Source of the DNA: Didymodactylos carnosus
Lineage: Eukaryota; Rotifera; Eurotatoria; Philodinida; Philodinidae
Assembly (NCBI GenBank): GCA_905250885.1
Contig: CAJNOQ010000057.1
Coordinates: forward strand, 1-64,000
DNA length: 64,000 bases
Reading direction: 5' to 3'
The notes under the pieces are model-generated. The model searched no databases, was not told where the DNA came from, and was given only the letters and a program-made list of their open reading frames with translations. The position numbers and the translations under genes were made by a program. Every line of letters begins with the position of its first letter. The stretch's first letter is position 1. Of this stretch, positions 1-13,000 are shown piece after piece.

Positions 1-100
1 TGTAACAATATCATGCTAAACGTGTGACTATGTTACGGTAAAACCATGACATCCAGTTTTTACCGTAACATTGCTACACTTTTAGCATGATATTGTTACA
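1..100. repeat. Nested hairpin at window edge
   Basis: Bases 1-19 pair exactly with 82-100, and an inner 12-base stem (32-43 with 58-69) sits inside. The inner stem motif, accgtaac, recurs again at about 105-112. The arrangement looks like the end of a short inverted-repeat element that may continue beyond the window. No coding content. Confidence 0.7.
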
Positions 101-343
101 CATTTACCGTAACATTTCGGGACAGTGAATGGACTGATCTTGATTTCTTACCAAGAATCAGTGATCATGAATCTTGAAAAAATTTTCAGATCAGGTCATT
201 CTAATCTGAATCTTATTATTGATTGTATAGGATCAGAATCTGATAAGATTGACCTGAAATCAAGATTCTGTCAGAAATGATCTCAAGATTGTCGACTTGT
301 GGCTTATCGGTCACTTATCATGATTGTCGTACAGTGCACTCAA

Positions 344-434
344 ATAGTCGTACACTTTTTATTGGTCAGCTAGACCAATCAGGTTCGGAGTGATGATGAT
401 TGGTCTAACTGACCAATAAAAAGTGTACGACTAT
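344..434. repeat. 38-bp inverted repeat with 15-nt loop
   Basis: Arms 344-381 and 397-434 are reverse complements except for one position. The surrounding 120-300 region holds further imperfect palindromes built on a gatc/aagattc vocabulary. This looks like debris of small foldback elements rather than host sequence. Confidence 0.75.
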
Positions 435-2547
435 ACGAGTCATTACAAGCGTCACTATACGACTGTACGCGTTTTGGTTATGTTATGACCCAGGTAAGAT
501 GTTTGTCCCTAAAAAAAGGAAAGGAAAAGCCATTGTCTAGGACAATGTGTCTTTGACTTAGACAACAACTTTTCTTTTTTTTAGCGACCACCACCCATGT
601 CGAGTAGTATATAAACATGTACTTTTTGATCTAACGGCGCAAGGGATGCTGTTGCTACGATCTTAGAGTTCTTTTCGGCAGTTTTTCTTGGCTTAAATAC
701 ACTGCATCTATTCATGTACAGACTCTGCATTTATTCAAATCACTAATGTATTCTAAGTGAGTGCATTTTCAAAAGCCACTGTTCAAATTTATTTTAAATT
801 TATTTATTTTGAATGAATAATTATTGATTACAATTCTTTTGCACTGTATTTAAGGCAAGGAAAAACTGCGGAAAAAAAACGTATAGGAATCGCGAAAGAA
901 AGCACTTTTTTTTTCTTGGTCGGTATTTATTCGTTTATACAGTGACAACACTTATAAAGTTATTCTCTCAAAATAGCTGGCTAATCGTAAAAAATGTGAA
1001 TCATTCCTGGTCATTTGTTTATTTGGGCTTATTGTCATAGTAAACTCACTTTTGTGTCTAAACAAATATCGTAATCGTATTTCTTATCGAGTTTGGAAGT
1101 TGACTAAGTAGTAATTGAGATAAATTGGTTTTATAGGTATAAGTGGTTTTTTAAAAAGGTTCAATATTGGAATTTTTCAAAAAATCTCTTAGTGAGATCT
1201 CAGTGAAAACATGCGCATTTGAAACGACGACCGACGATGACGCAGTACCAGTTATACAAAAAGTTCATTCTGTTGTAGTTTATGATGTTAATAAACTTGA
1301 ATATTGTCAAAAAAGACAAATGGTTTATTTTAATTAGATTGATGTTTTCTGAACAGTTCCATCAGAATAGTGATGTCTATATGCAATTTATGCAACTTAC
1401 GGTAGTGCTTTTTATTGTACTGATTATTGTGATTTTCTGCATCTGATATTAATTAATGAGTTCTAGACTAGTAAACAGATATGTTCAGGAGATAAAGAGT
1501 CAAAAATTTCGTCGAAACCGTTACGTCTATTAAACAAAGTCATTGTAACTAAGTTCATCGGTTTTATTTTATATTGAATTCTTGAAAAGAACTGGTAATC
1601 AGTTCGCGTTCTGTTAAAAAGAACGTTTGGCAGTTCCCGTACTTATGTTAGAACAAGAATAGTTAATCAGTTAGTTCAAAAGAACTGAACTGGAACTTTT
1701 CCATCCCTAATGACATTCATGCAAACACACAGCGTTTTTAAAGGGTTTTAGAAATCAGTACATTTGCGCTACTTGAAGTACGAAATCAAGATAACATTCT
1801 GCTACAAAAACGTTCGTCAGAGCGATTCTCTATGTATTTATGTAAACACGTAACCAAATCAAGGAAAAAGAAAGACACTGTGCGAACGACTTTAGTAACA
1901 GAAGAGGAAAGAAAATAAGCCCTCGTGTATTTTTTTGTTAATTAACAGAGGATGAGTAGGAGAATCTTAAAATTTTTTATATAGATCGACGCTTCTAAAC
2001 TTACTTTATCCCAGAAGCTAAAAGCTTTGTTAACATGTTGAGAAATAGATTTTAGATTTAGAAAATACTAAAACTGTAACAAATATGAGCAAACTAAGGC
2101 GATGACTCTAAGGGTAAAGCGTGTGTATGAAGCACGTGAGAAGAAAAACGGATTTTACAGAACAGAAAATATGAAAGGGACATAAAGAAAGGAAGAATTA
2201 TGATACGATGGACGGACAAAAAGAGAAGAATCCATACAAAAAATCAATCATTGACTAGCGTCATAATAGCCTTATTGTCTCTGTTCACACACATGATTCG
2301 AAGATTAGCTTTCTCATATGTTGGACTTTAATCGTCAAATAAAATAGAAAGAATAACATAAAAAATACTAATCCGTTAAAAATGATAAATATGTACAATA
2401 TATACACTGATAAAAGGTGATTATTCTCAATTTTCTTGGCGAGCTAATCTCATAAATCATAAATCATATATTTAATAAAAGTGAGTATAATTAAAATGTT
2501 TTTAGTTTAATGACAATCGTAGTAACTTGACTATCTAGAATGAAATA

Positions 2548-4786
2548 ATGGCACTAACACTTCTATTACCATCTACCGAGAATAAAACGTCATTAGCAGA
2601 GTTAGACAATGATACAAAAAATAATAGTGATTTATTAATTATTCCGCAATGTAACGTGTCATCAGAAGAAGAAAAATTACCAGTAAGAGAAACATGGCCA
2701 ACAAAATGTGATTATTTGGTAACAACGTTAGGAGGGCTAATAGGACTAGGTAATATTCTCCGGGTAATAGTAATTTAAAACATGAATTAATTATTTATAT
2801 TCTAGGCAGCATTTGGCGTTTTCCCTATCTGGCATTTCAAAATGGTGGAGCAACATTTGTTATTCCGTATGTTATTATTAGTTTATTATGTGGCATACCC
2901 TTGTTGATGATGGAAACTGCTCTCGGTCAATTTTCATCCGAGGGTCCCGTAGGTTGTTGGAATTTTGCACCAGCTATGAAAGGCATTGGTATTGCATCGG
3001 TACTCATCTCATTTTCTGGAGCATTATATTATGTTATGATTATGGTTTGGTAAATGGATTTTTAATATTTTCGATCTTACTCTATATGATGTATTCTTTA
3101 TTCTAGGGGTGGCATTTATTTAGTACACTCGTTTGCTACCATTGGAAAACAACTGCCGTGGAGTGATAACGCGATAGAAAATTTAGCTGGTAAATGATCA
3201 CTTACATCTTAGTAAATTCCGTTTGAGACCGACTCGTACTGTAAATATTTTTATCTAAATGGGTGTAGTTGTATTTTTGGTAAACCTTTTGAGATTTTCT
3301 ATAACTTCATTTAGGTATAAATTCTACATTGCAGTTCTCAAATCAAAGTGTTATTACATCTGTTGAAAAATTTTGGAATGATTCAATACTGAATAAATCG
3401 CACGATCTATCTGGTCTATCCACATTTCATTGGCCAAATGTAGTGGGTTTATTTGTCATGTGGTGTATTATCTATTTTTGTTTATGGAAAGGTATCAAAC
3501 TAACGAGTCGTGTAGCAGTATTTACAGGTATTATAATTCAGAAGTGAGAGATTATACAATTCCTTTAGTTTTTATGTTATTTTAGCATTTTTTCCCTATA
3601 TACCAATGATTGCATTATTTATTCGTGGTATAACATTAGAGGGTTCATGGTATGGATTACAATACTATTTAATACCTGATGTCAAACAGTTGTTGAGCTC
3701 GAAAGCTTGGACTCAAGCTGCCGGTCACGTTTTATGGGCCTACGGTATCGGATGGGGCATCATTCCCGCGCTTTCCTCTTACAATCGTCCAGATTATAAT
3801 TTTTTTAATGATATTCTCATAACTGGCACAACAAGTATATTAACAAATATTTTTAGTGGTTTCGTCGTTTTTCCCGTAAGTGATAGCAAGAAAGTTCTTT
3901 GAATTATTAGTCATCATTGTAATATTTAAATAGGTACTAGGATTTATGGCTGTAAAAAACAATGTGACTATAGACCGAGTCGTATCGAGTGGTCCTGGAT
4001 TGGCGTTTATTGTTTACCCGAAAGCTATTTCGTTAATGCCATACGCTCATTTTTGGGCTGTTACCTTTTTTATCATGATATTTTTATTGGGTATTGATTC
4101 TCAGTTTGTAAGCAGTAATAGTAAACACATTCAAGGTCTGATAAATCTTATAAAACTGTAGTTATATTTTATTTAGGTAACATGTGAATCAGTATTAACA
4201 GGTGCATTTGATAAAATAAGCGGGCTTCGAAAAAAAAAAAAAAAATTACGTGAAATAATTGTAGCTATTTATGTTCTGATATCGTTTCTATGTGGGCTGC
4301 CGATGTGTACAAAAGCTGGCTTTTACATTTTCAATTTATTTGATTCTTATATTTGTGGCACATTACCCTTACTGATCATTTGTATTATCGAACTATTTAC
4401 CGTTCTTTTCTGTTATCGTACAACATTGTCGTCTTGGTTTGAGAAACGAAAACCCAATGCATGGCCAGGGAAGCTGTTTATAAGGCATATAAGGTAAAAT
4501 ATGAGAGAATATGAAATTTTTCAACTTTCAATAAGCCTTGATTTTATGTGTTTCTAGTGAAGTATTAAAACGAAATTTGACGTTTATTTGGATATGTTGG
4601 TTATTTATTATTCCCATTTGGTTATTTGGTATGCTAAGTATAGCTGTGAGTCAATTAAAATTAATTGCATTCCAGAACTATATATATCCTTCATCATTTC
4701 AACTAATTGGATTTTTTTTAATGAGCATATCTCCACTTAGTATACTTGTGTATGCAATATACTATTATTGCTCGACGAAAAGCTAA
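2548..4786 (+). CDS. SLC6-family solute transporter (8 exons)
   Basis: Exons 2548-2749, 2806-3049, 3107-3189, 3315-3527, 3586-3875, 3934-4107, 4177-4493, 4558-4786 join in frame through GT-AG introns to 583 residues. Family hallmarks: WRFPYLAFQNGG in TM1 (from residue 71), GIPLL-METALGQF in TM2, LPW before the second extracellular loop, which carries several N-x-S/T sites, SSYN after TM6, SGFVVFPVLGFMA in TM7, and a GIDSQF Asp399-Ser400 pair in TM8 matching the Na2 site. The acidic residue typical of monoamine carriers is Gly66, so an amino-acid-type substrate is likelier. Family knowledge predicts 12 membrane segments and sodium-coupled uptake at the plasma membrane. Odd points: the residues matching SERT Asn101, Ser336, Asn368 and Ser372 are Ser69, Ala299, Ser331 and Asn335, which alters the Na1 and chloride sites, while Tyr121 is kept as Tyr89. 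The substrate cannot be read from sequence. Confidence 0.93.
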
Positions 4787-5997
4787 TCTTTTTTATATAA
4801 GCAAAAGGTAGGCGTAATGACCAAAGATATGTACATAAACCAAAACTATTTTTATATTGGTATATTGTATTTAAGTGACATAGATGTAACTGTAATTGAG
4901 ATAAACCGCAACAAAACAGTAGATTCGCGCTTCATAATGAACAGTTAACTCAGGCATATTTTTCTGCTTAAACAGAATAAAAAAGCAGATTTTACTATTG
5001 TTTCCTATTTATAAAAGTTATTTTAATTATGAATGAATTAAAACAAGTTATATGATATGTACATCAAATGTTCCTTTGCGCAAGACTTGAAACGAATCTC
5101 ATCAATGAGCGATTACATTACAAGTAATCAGTTACAATATCGATACTGATTATAATTGTTTAATAGGTGGATACCAGGGATTATACCATTCTAACTCATA
5201 ATACCATCAATGTTGATAATAAATGTGATTCAAGAGCAGAGCAATTTATCCAGTTTAATATTAGCGAGTTCATAACCCAAAAACGGAAGATAAGTATGAG
5301 TTCTTCGACGACGAAAATAAACGATAACGGTATTCTATGAGATTTCACCAGTGTAATGTGTCTTATTTCAATAATACGGAAATAACAGGGGAGAATATTT
5401 TTAGTATGAGAATCGGGACTCTGTAAGAAACATGGCGGAAAAAACATGATTGGTTGTTTTTAACATTGAATTTTATAAATTGAAATCTGGTGTTTAAAAA
5501 TCTTGAAATATTTTCCTCAGAAATGTGCTAGACATTTTTAGAGAATGCAATGAAAAAAGTATTAAAAACTAATCATGTTATAGTATGCGAATAAATGGAT
5601 TTTTTTGAGATTTTCCACTATCAAGATCAAATCCAAAATCGAGAACAACCTTTTGTTAATTATCATGCAATGGCTGAACTATTACAAGCTTTAGTTAGGA
5701 TTAGATATGAAAGACGAGAGTCGAGATGAAAAATGCCAAAAACCTAAAGGAGAATGATTTTTAGAAAAACAAATCGCATAGTTTTTGCGATAGTTTAAAT
5801 TTTAGTTTTACACACTCTTCAAAAATGCGTTACCAACTGTCGTCTTGGTAAACCTCTCTAGACTAAACTTGTGGTACAGAATAAAAAAGTAGGAAAAAAA
5901 CTTTGTTAGGGCAGAGTCTATTATGGGGCTAAAATAGTGAAACTTCTCAAAAGTTGTTGAATAGTTTAAGTCGATGCGACTACTAGTTTAGGACGAT
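4787..5997. other. Gene-free; possible small coding relic
   Basis: No intact gene. Plus-strand frames across about 5180-5450 have protein-like composition (for example a segment reading HQCNVSYFNNTEITGEN) but are cut by stops and frame changes, so at most this is a relic of an unidentified gene. The remainder is AT-rich with no recognisable feature. Confidence 0.35.
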
Positions 5998-6551
5998 GTG
6001 ACCACCGATTCAGGCCAAAATCAAGGACTTTCGAGTATAAATTTCATCTCTTCCTTTCGGAGCTATAGGAGGAGTTTCACAAAACTAGATCAACCAGATG
6101 TGAACGGCCATGTGAACGAACTACTAAGAAAACAGCTACGACAATTGCGACAAAAAGATACAGCACAACAATATGTTTATGAATTTGGAAACATAACATT
6201 TGATAGCAGCGAGTAGTTCTTTCGCATGGGCGACCATCAAGACCAAGACCGACAACCTTTTGCTCAATCAATTCAAATTTCATCACCACTGTTTTCAGGG
6301 AAAGAGAATGAAAATGTTACAATATGGCTGTTTCAAGTTCAAGAGTAAATGACCAACTGGTATATGCAGCAACACTACTTCGTGATGCTGCTCTTCAATG
6401 GTACCATAATACAGGAAAGGAGACTCATGACAATATGCGAGATCCAATATTGAATTTTCGTGAATTCCGAATCAAGGAAGCATTTGAACCACCACATCAA
6501 CAACCATTACTCGCTATTACCAAATGTCATGTTTTAAAATTATTTATTTGA
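5998..6551 (+). mobile_element. Fossil gag-like fragment of an LTR retrotransposon
   Basis: Two overlapping stretches of plus-strand reading resemble the retrotransposon gag (capsid) domain of Ty3/Gypsy-type elements. They show a phrase ending in SGKEN with a following tryptophan helix, then a segment with an A-x-L-x-D-A-A-L-Q-W-Y core and a downstream F-x-E-F-R motif. No pol, protease or flanking LTR pair was found nearby. The copy is broken by at least two interruptions and only the gag portion survives. Similar wording near 5630-5700 hints that it may extend upstream. It looks old. Family placement rests on the gag-like core only. Confidence 0.6.
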
Positions 6552-7966
6552 TTTACAGTCATATGCAAAATTACAGACTCACCAAAAAACAATGGATTTC
6601 GATAAAGATTTGTTTTCTCGAACTTGAAAGTCGTATTGAGCAAATCTGATTTTATACTCGGATAGAGCATACTCGAATGTATGTAGTCACAAATATTTTT
6701 CTTTGCACAAGAGTGTACAGTGATTGAGAGTGATCAAACAACTGGGTTTGAACAGATCAGTCTATAATTTTACACAATACTGTAGATCGAGAAAAATAAC
6801 ATCTATTTGTAACTTTTATATTCTTCTTAAATAAACGATTTTAAAACATGATATTGTAGAAATCTATCGAAAGCTCTCTCAAAAACTATTTTGAACTCTT
6901 AGATTTACTGTTTTTGATGACTTTAAAACTTGCAATGTATCTGGCAAAATGTCGATTTGATGACATTTTATAATAAAAACTTGTTGTGTTCTAAATCTCG
7001 AAATTCTGTCTATAAATTTCTAATAGGGAGAGTCACAGAAAAACATAACAATTGATTAATTATAAGTTCACGCTCTTATTCCACTTTAGTTTAGACTGAA
7101 TTATGAGACTGTATCCGTCAAAGACGTTGTACACATAATACCTAAATTCTAGTCTCATCATGTGTTTTCTAGAAGAATAATCTAAGAGAAAGGAAAATAT
7201 CTCTAAAAACTACAGAAACTTATTTCATCAACTGTTCTTGATCAGTATAAACAAATCTTTTTACAGATACTGTTCAGAGAAAATACTCTGTGCAAATTTT
7301 CCCTCTGTTACCACGCAGAAAAAAATGCAAAAACATTTTTTTCGTAAATATTAAACCCGCGCAAAATTCTGCAGAAAAAAGAAGTTATCGTCCCGGAAAT
7401 AGAACTTAAATAGAAATATTTATTACTTTTCTACAAGTAAAATTTGAATAATGAACGCTTAAGTGAAAGTAAATTATTTTAAAAAAATATACTTACCTAT
7501 AAATTTCTCTTAAGGGCAAACAAGCAAAACAATAGATTAACTTTGAGTTCACACACTTTTTCCATTTAATATAGTTTACCATCAAGTGTCTTAAATCAAG
7601 TGTTCTCTCAAAAACTCAAAGTAATGACTTCGATACTCTTTTGCTTCAAAAGTAATAGGAGCATAAAAAGGAATAATCTAGTTTTTGTTTTCCGTATGTA
7701 CTGTTTAATGAATGATAATAGTAATCCAATTTCTTTTTTACTTCCATTGTGGAGGAGATGAGACGAGCAAAATTATGAGAAAGTAAATAAAAAATATCTT
7801 TCTTATCTTTTCAATTTCTAATTTTTTTCTTTCAATAAACATTGTGTTGTATCAATAAATAAAATAATATTTTATAAATAAAATTTTACTCCTTCCGATT
7901 TGATTAAAATAGAAAAAAGTTGAACGTTCATAGTGTAATGTGAAAAAACAGAGAAAAAAAAGAAGG
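6552..7966. other. Gene-free region with a diverged direct repeat
   Basis: No coding sequence. Segments at about 7013-7098 and 7499-7582 share a common order of words (taaatttct, aacaat-gattaa, gagttcac, ttccatttta) and look like two diverged copies of one repeat about 490 bases apart. The rest is AT-rich and featureless. Confidence 0.35.
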
Positions 7967-10900
7967 ATGTTTGAAGAACAGCAAGAGGAAGACATATTTA
8001 GTATCCATGATTTTGAAGAATTATTATCATTAGATGATATATTTGTGGATTATTTTAATGAATTTCTAAAATGTAATGTTTTTCCACAAAAAATTTATTA
8101 TGATCGCGACTTACATACATTTGTGGAGAAGAAAGATGAGAATAATAACTATAATATTGAAAAACATGGTGTAGACAACGATGATGATAAACTATTTCAA
8201 TTTGATGATATTAAAATAAATGATAATACAAAAACAAAAACATTTGATAAAGTGCGTCAAGTACAAATGATACAATGGGCAATGAAGGAACGTTTAAAAT
8301 TATTTTGGTGTACAGAACTCTATCGACAATATAAATTATGTAAACAAATTCTACGACCATGGACAATAGACAAATATACATCATTGTATTCTAGTCAAGG
8401 TAAAAAGAATAATAACTTTGTAGGAAATAAATAAAAAACTATCTATATGACTATTGACTAATTTATAGACATTGGTGGTTATAGTCATACGAGTGTATAC
8501 ACAAGTCAAATATCGTTATCAACAGAATATTCAGATACAGATTATACTGATCAAGTACATAACAATACTAGTAGAAGTAATAATAATAACAGCAGTGATA
8601 CAAACGCCATATTTGAAGATTTATTGATGGCATTAGAACTTCGAATGCCAAAAGTATTTTTAAGACCCGAACGTCGAGCACACAGTGTTCCTGTCTATGT
8701 AGGTAAGATAAAAAATGAATTGTAACTTCAACATTTTGATATAAATAGTAAAAAAGTAGTACAACGTCGATTTAGAGTGTATTAACATAATGTATGATAT
8801 ATATATATATATATATATATAGACTACTTTATTTTTTATGGGCCTCTTCTTACAGAGAATACAAAAACGATGCATACAAAATCGGCAGACTCAAAGTTAT
8901 TTAACATATCGAAAAGATCGAGTAGTAGTAAAACAAGTGAAAAAATATCAAAATCAATAGCATTAAAAGAGACAACAACAACAATGGCATCTCTGTGTGA
9001 AGATAGTCATATCACACAACCACCGTTTGTACCCGAAGATGAACTTTATTTATGGAATATAAATGACATGATCGGTGATGATGATGAAGAAATTTTAAAT
9101 TTTGAATTAGAAAATTCGATAGAACAATTAAAATTCAAATATCTAGGTAAAAGAGAAATTCTGTTTAAAACTTTTTAAAATCATTTTTTTTTGTCCTAGG
9201 TTCACATTCAAATATGCAAAATTTTATTCAATTTCTTAAATCTACAAATGGTTATGATTTATATCGTTTTTGGATGGATTGTGAATTTTATAAGGATACA
9301 ATGAAAGGATTAGATAAAAATAGTGTGCCATATACACGTCTATTTCGAGATTTAAATGAAAAATATCATTTTCCATTTATGTGTCATTTAAAAAATAAAA
9401 TTCGTACTTTCTATAGAAAAAATCAAAATGGTTCATTAACTGATGATAGTTTCTTACAATTTCAATATGATATTCTTCGAAGACTACGTATTTATTGGTG
9501 TTCAAGATATATTACTCATCAATTATTTATTCATAATTATCATTCAAAAAATAAAATATCCAATGTTTGTTTATATCCTATTGATAATAAAATTGTATCA
9601 AAATTAGCTGATATGACACAAGTATTTTTATCCAATGATTATACAAATAATAAAATACATATAAATAATTTAATATTAAATTATAAACAAAAATCAATTA
9701 AACTAGAATTAGATCGATTATTTTCAACAAAATTTATGAAAATTTTTTATAAATCAATACAACAAGATAAAATAGCTGGTGGCCTATTTCTTCGTTATAT
9801 AGCCTATAATGAACAACATTTATTATCGCTCATATTATTTTGTTATGATGTAGATGATTTTCGTTATTCTGATCTAGATGACAAAGTATTCGAAGGTATA
9901 ATATATATAGAAATATTAATGAATATAATATTGAAATTCTGTTGATATTTATAGGACAACATGCATTATCAATTATTAATACGTATTTTGGTATGTATGA
10001 TCAAACTCTTTTATTTTGAAATATTTCTAATTTTGAAATTTTGTATAGGAAATTCTGCTAAATTATCACTTGACAAATATTTACCAAATGTTGACATTCA
10101 AACAATGAGAATATGTATTCAAATGTATGAGTTTAATAAATTATTTTTTGAAATATTATACAAACAAGTTTTAATATTTTTGAAAGATCCATGGTTAAGA
10201 TGTTTAAAATTTGACATTGATCAATTGACAATGGCTTATTATCTTTTAGTAGAAGAAAAAAATAGAAATAATGAAGATGAAATAGAAGATAACAAGGAGA
10301 TTGTTCAAAATACAATGAATTACAATAATCAAGTAAAAAAAAGTGAATTAAACGTTGTAAGTAGAATATTTCTAGATTAGAGTCAATATCATTTCTCTAC
10401 TATAGTCATTTAGAATTCAATCATCGAATACTGAAATGAAAATAATAAATGATACTGTTTATGTAAAACGTCCATGGGTCGAACAATATCTCTCATCAAC
10501 TACCATTGAACAACAACAACAACAACAATGTCTCATAAAAATAATCGATCTTCCTCTCATAACAGATGAAGAACGTGAACGGATTCGTCTTGAAAGACTT
10601 GAACGTTTGACAAAAATGAAAATAGCACGTAAAAAAGCTTTAAAAGCAGCGAGACAACGACAACGATTAGAAGCTGATGCTAAACGTCTATTAAATCGTC
10701 TTAGAACTAGTACTAATCTAAATACCGGTAATGTTTTACATATTGATTGTATACTAAATGCATCTACATTATCATCCAATAATAATAAACGTCCACTATT
10801 AAATTATTTTCAACGATATCTTAAATTAAAAAATATCAAACTTAATAATAAGTTAGCATTGATATTTGATATAATAAAATTTATGAATACAACAAATGAT

Positions 10901-12280
10901 TTAAATAAACGACAAATACTTGATAAAATAAAAAAATTATATTTTAATAGTCAATCAGAACGAACAATTTTACCGGTAAATGAAAAATTAACAAAACAAT
11001 TAAATAATGATCAATTTAATCCATCATTTTTACGTTTAGTCTATAAAGAATTACGTTATGAACTTGAAGGTGAATTTGTATTATTTTGTGAAGATTGTAC
11101 AAAAGAATTTCAAATTCAATCACTTAAAGAATTTCTATCAAAATCGAATACAGAATTGGTAATGTTATTCAATGAATCAAGTAATTATTCTACAAGTGAA
11201 AGTAATAAATTTGATGATGATGATGAAGATAAAACAGAAGTAGATGAATATGATGAAAATAATGATGGTAAAAGGAAACCAAAGAAAAAACATTTGACCG
11301 AATTAATGAATTTAATACAAGACGAAGCAATAGGAAAATACAATCCACAATTTTTCTATTTCTATGCCTATTTAACACATTTTATTAATAAAGACGAAAC
11401 ACCATATTTAGATCGTGATCTTCTATTTTGTATTGATGTATTACGTATGAAACAGATAACCAATAATGCAATATTACAAGCAAAATTAAAATATATCCTC
11501 GAAACATATTTATCATCACCGACAATTCAAATTGATCTAATAAATGATGAGTTAAACATGCGCATGATAAAATCATTACAAAAAGCGATTCAATCAAATA
11601 TACATGAATACAGTGCGTTTGATCATGCACGAATACAATTAATTAAAGAAAAATTAGTGTTCTATTATGCCGGTTTTAAAAATTATTTATTTTATCAAAA
11701 TTCTAAGAATAATCATTTAACAAAAAAATCAAATTTTCCTATTTTGAAAACAACAATCCATCCGAATATGAATATTAAACAAAAATCAACTAACAATGTC
11801 CTCCTAACAGAATTAAAAGAGAATAAACAACAAATGAAACAAAAATCATCGACATATACGTCGATCACTCAAACCATATTGAAACATTCGACTTCAACAC
11901 CACCACAAGATCTAACAACAATGACAAAAACACAACGAGTACTCGATGCACGTATGGACGAATTTCAACGTATCAAATTACCAAAAGTAACCGATGTACA
12001 ATTTCCAAAAAAAACTCAAATGATGGAAAAATATGCACAGAATAATGATGAAAAAGATCAGTCAAATAGTGTCAACAGTAAACATGGGTGTGTACTCATA
12101 AACTACACACTCACTGGTGGATTAAAGGTCAAAGTTATCGATAAAGACAAACCAGATATCACTTTTGTTAATGTTAATAATAATGCGACAACGGATATTT
12201 CATTTCAACAAGATAATGTGACTATCACTGCACCCGTGTATGAAGAAGCGATTACAAATTTTGATCAATCGTTTTCGTAG
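7967..12280 (+). CDS. RGS22: RGS22-like multi-RGS protein (7 exons)
   Basis: Exons 7967-8399, 8469-8702, 8856-9146, 9200-9895, 9955-9990, 10049-10356, 10406-12280 give 1290 residues, close to the length I recall for vertebrate RGS22 (about 1260). The N-terminus (DDIFVDYFNEFL near residues 18-29, then a W-x3-ERL-x-x-F helix and an RPW) matches the N-terminal signature of RGS22. Exon 4 encodes an RGS-like helical bundle starting at about residue 325 (NFIQFLKS, YRFWMDCEFY). Two further RGS-like stretches follow, in exons 4-6 and around residues 780-900. A conserved C-terminal AFDHAR-x8-KLVFYYAGFKNYL lies near 1070. RGS22 is known from testis and ciliated lineages and binds G-alpha subunits; the role here is inferred from homology. 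I chose ATG 7967 because the frame upstream closes at 7931 without another ATG. Poly-Q (QQQQQQ) near residue 693. Confidence 0.92.
8797..8821. repeat. (AT)n microsatellite in RGS22 intron 2
   Basis: About twelve AT units lie in the intron between RGS22 exons 2 and 3. Its only likely consequence is length variation. Confidence 0.9.
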
Positions 12281-13000
12281 ATTGAACAAATGAAAGTAAA
12301 CCGTCTTCTTTACGATTTTTTATAGACATACAGTAAATCATTGTTCGTTTTCCTCTTTAATTTATTAAATACAAAACTGAATTGTGTTTTTGACCAAATT
12401 TGACAGAGTGACAAAAAAAAAATTTTTTTTTTCATTAAAATTACAAGTACCTAACAAATAATAATAATAATCAGGGAAAACGCTAACAGCGAAAATACAG
12501 TCTTATATAAAAGAAAGAGAGAGAGCCTGAATAATTACAAAAACAGTAGAAAAAAGTACATAAACAAAAAGAAAAAAATACTGTGTTTCATATAATTTCA
12601 ATGCATTTCCATATTCATAAAATATATAAACGTTATATCTGATTTCATTTTCAGATCCCCAAATATATCTCTAACAATAATCTCATACATACAGAAAATA
12701 TGCGATCAAAATTAAAAGACAAGTTTCGATTGATAAATAAAAGAAAAAAATATCCTGAGACAAATATTATATGAAACATCTGACACAATATTCGTGTTTT
12801 GTATCGATAAAATAAATGGATATAATCAAACAAAACACAATGAGCAACAACAGTAAAAACATCATGTGTCAATGACAAATCAAGTTTAAATTAAGAAAAA
12901 TTGCATATTTTATTCGTGTGTTTCTTGGATAACATAAACATCAAATTAAAAAACAAAAATTGAACACCAAACGAAAAAATGTATAAGTTTATTGTTACAA
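12281..13000. other. Intergenic between two convergent 3' ends
   Basis: RGS22 (+) ends at 12280 and the membrane-protein gene (-) ends at 13001, so these 720 bases contain both 3' untranslated regions. They are AT-rich with homopolymer runs (for example around 12414-12431). No gene or repeat recognised. Confidence 0.6.

Larger units (their letters stand above)
1..2547. other. Gene-free region upstream of SLC6 gene
   Basis: Apart from the hairpins in the first 450 bases I see no open frame with protein-like composition on either strand. Short self-complementary runs around 1590-1690 (alternating gttc/gaac motifs) may be remains of another miniature element. No promoter can be assigned, though the SLC6 start at 2548 lies just downstream. 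Confidence 0.5.

Noticed and set aside
7940-7966. RGS22 starting at the GTG at 7940
   Set aside because: Nuclear animal genes use ATG; the first in-frame ATG is at 7967 and gives the conserved N-terminus.
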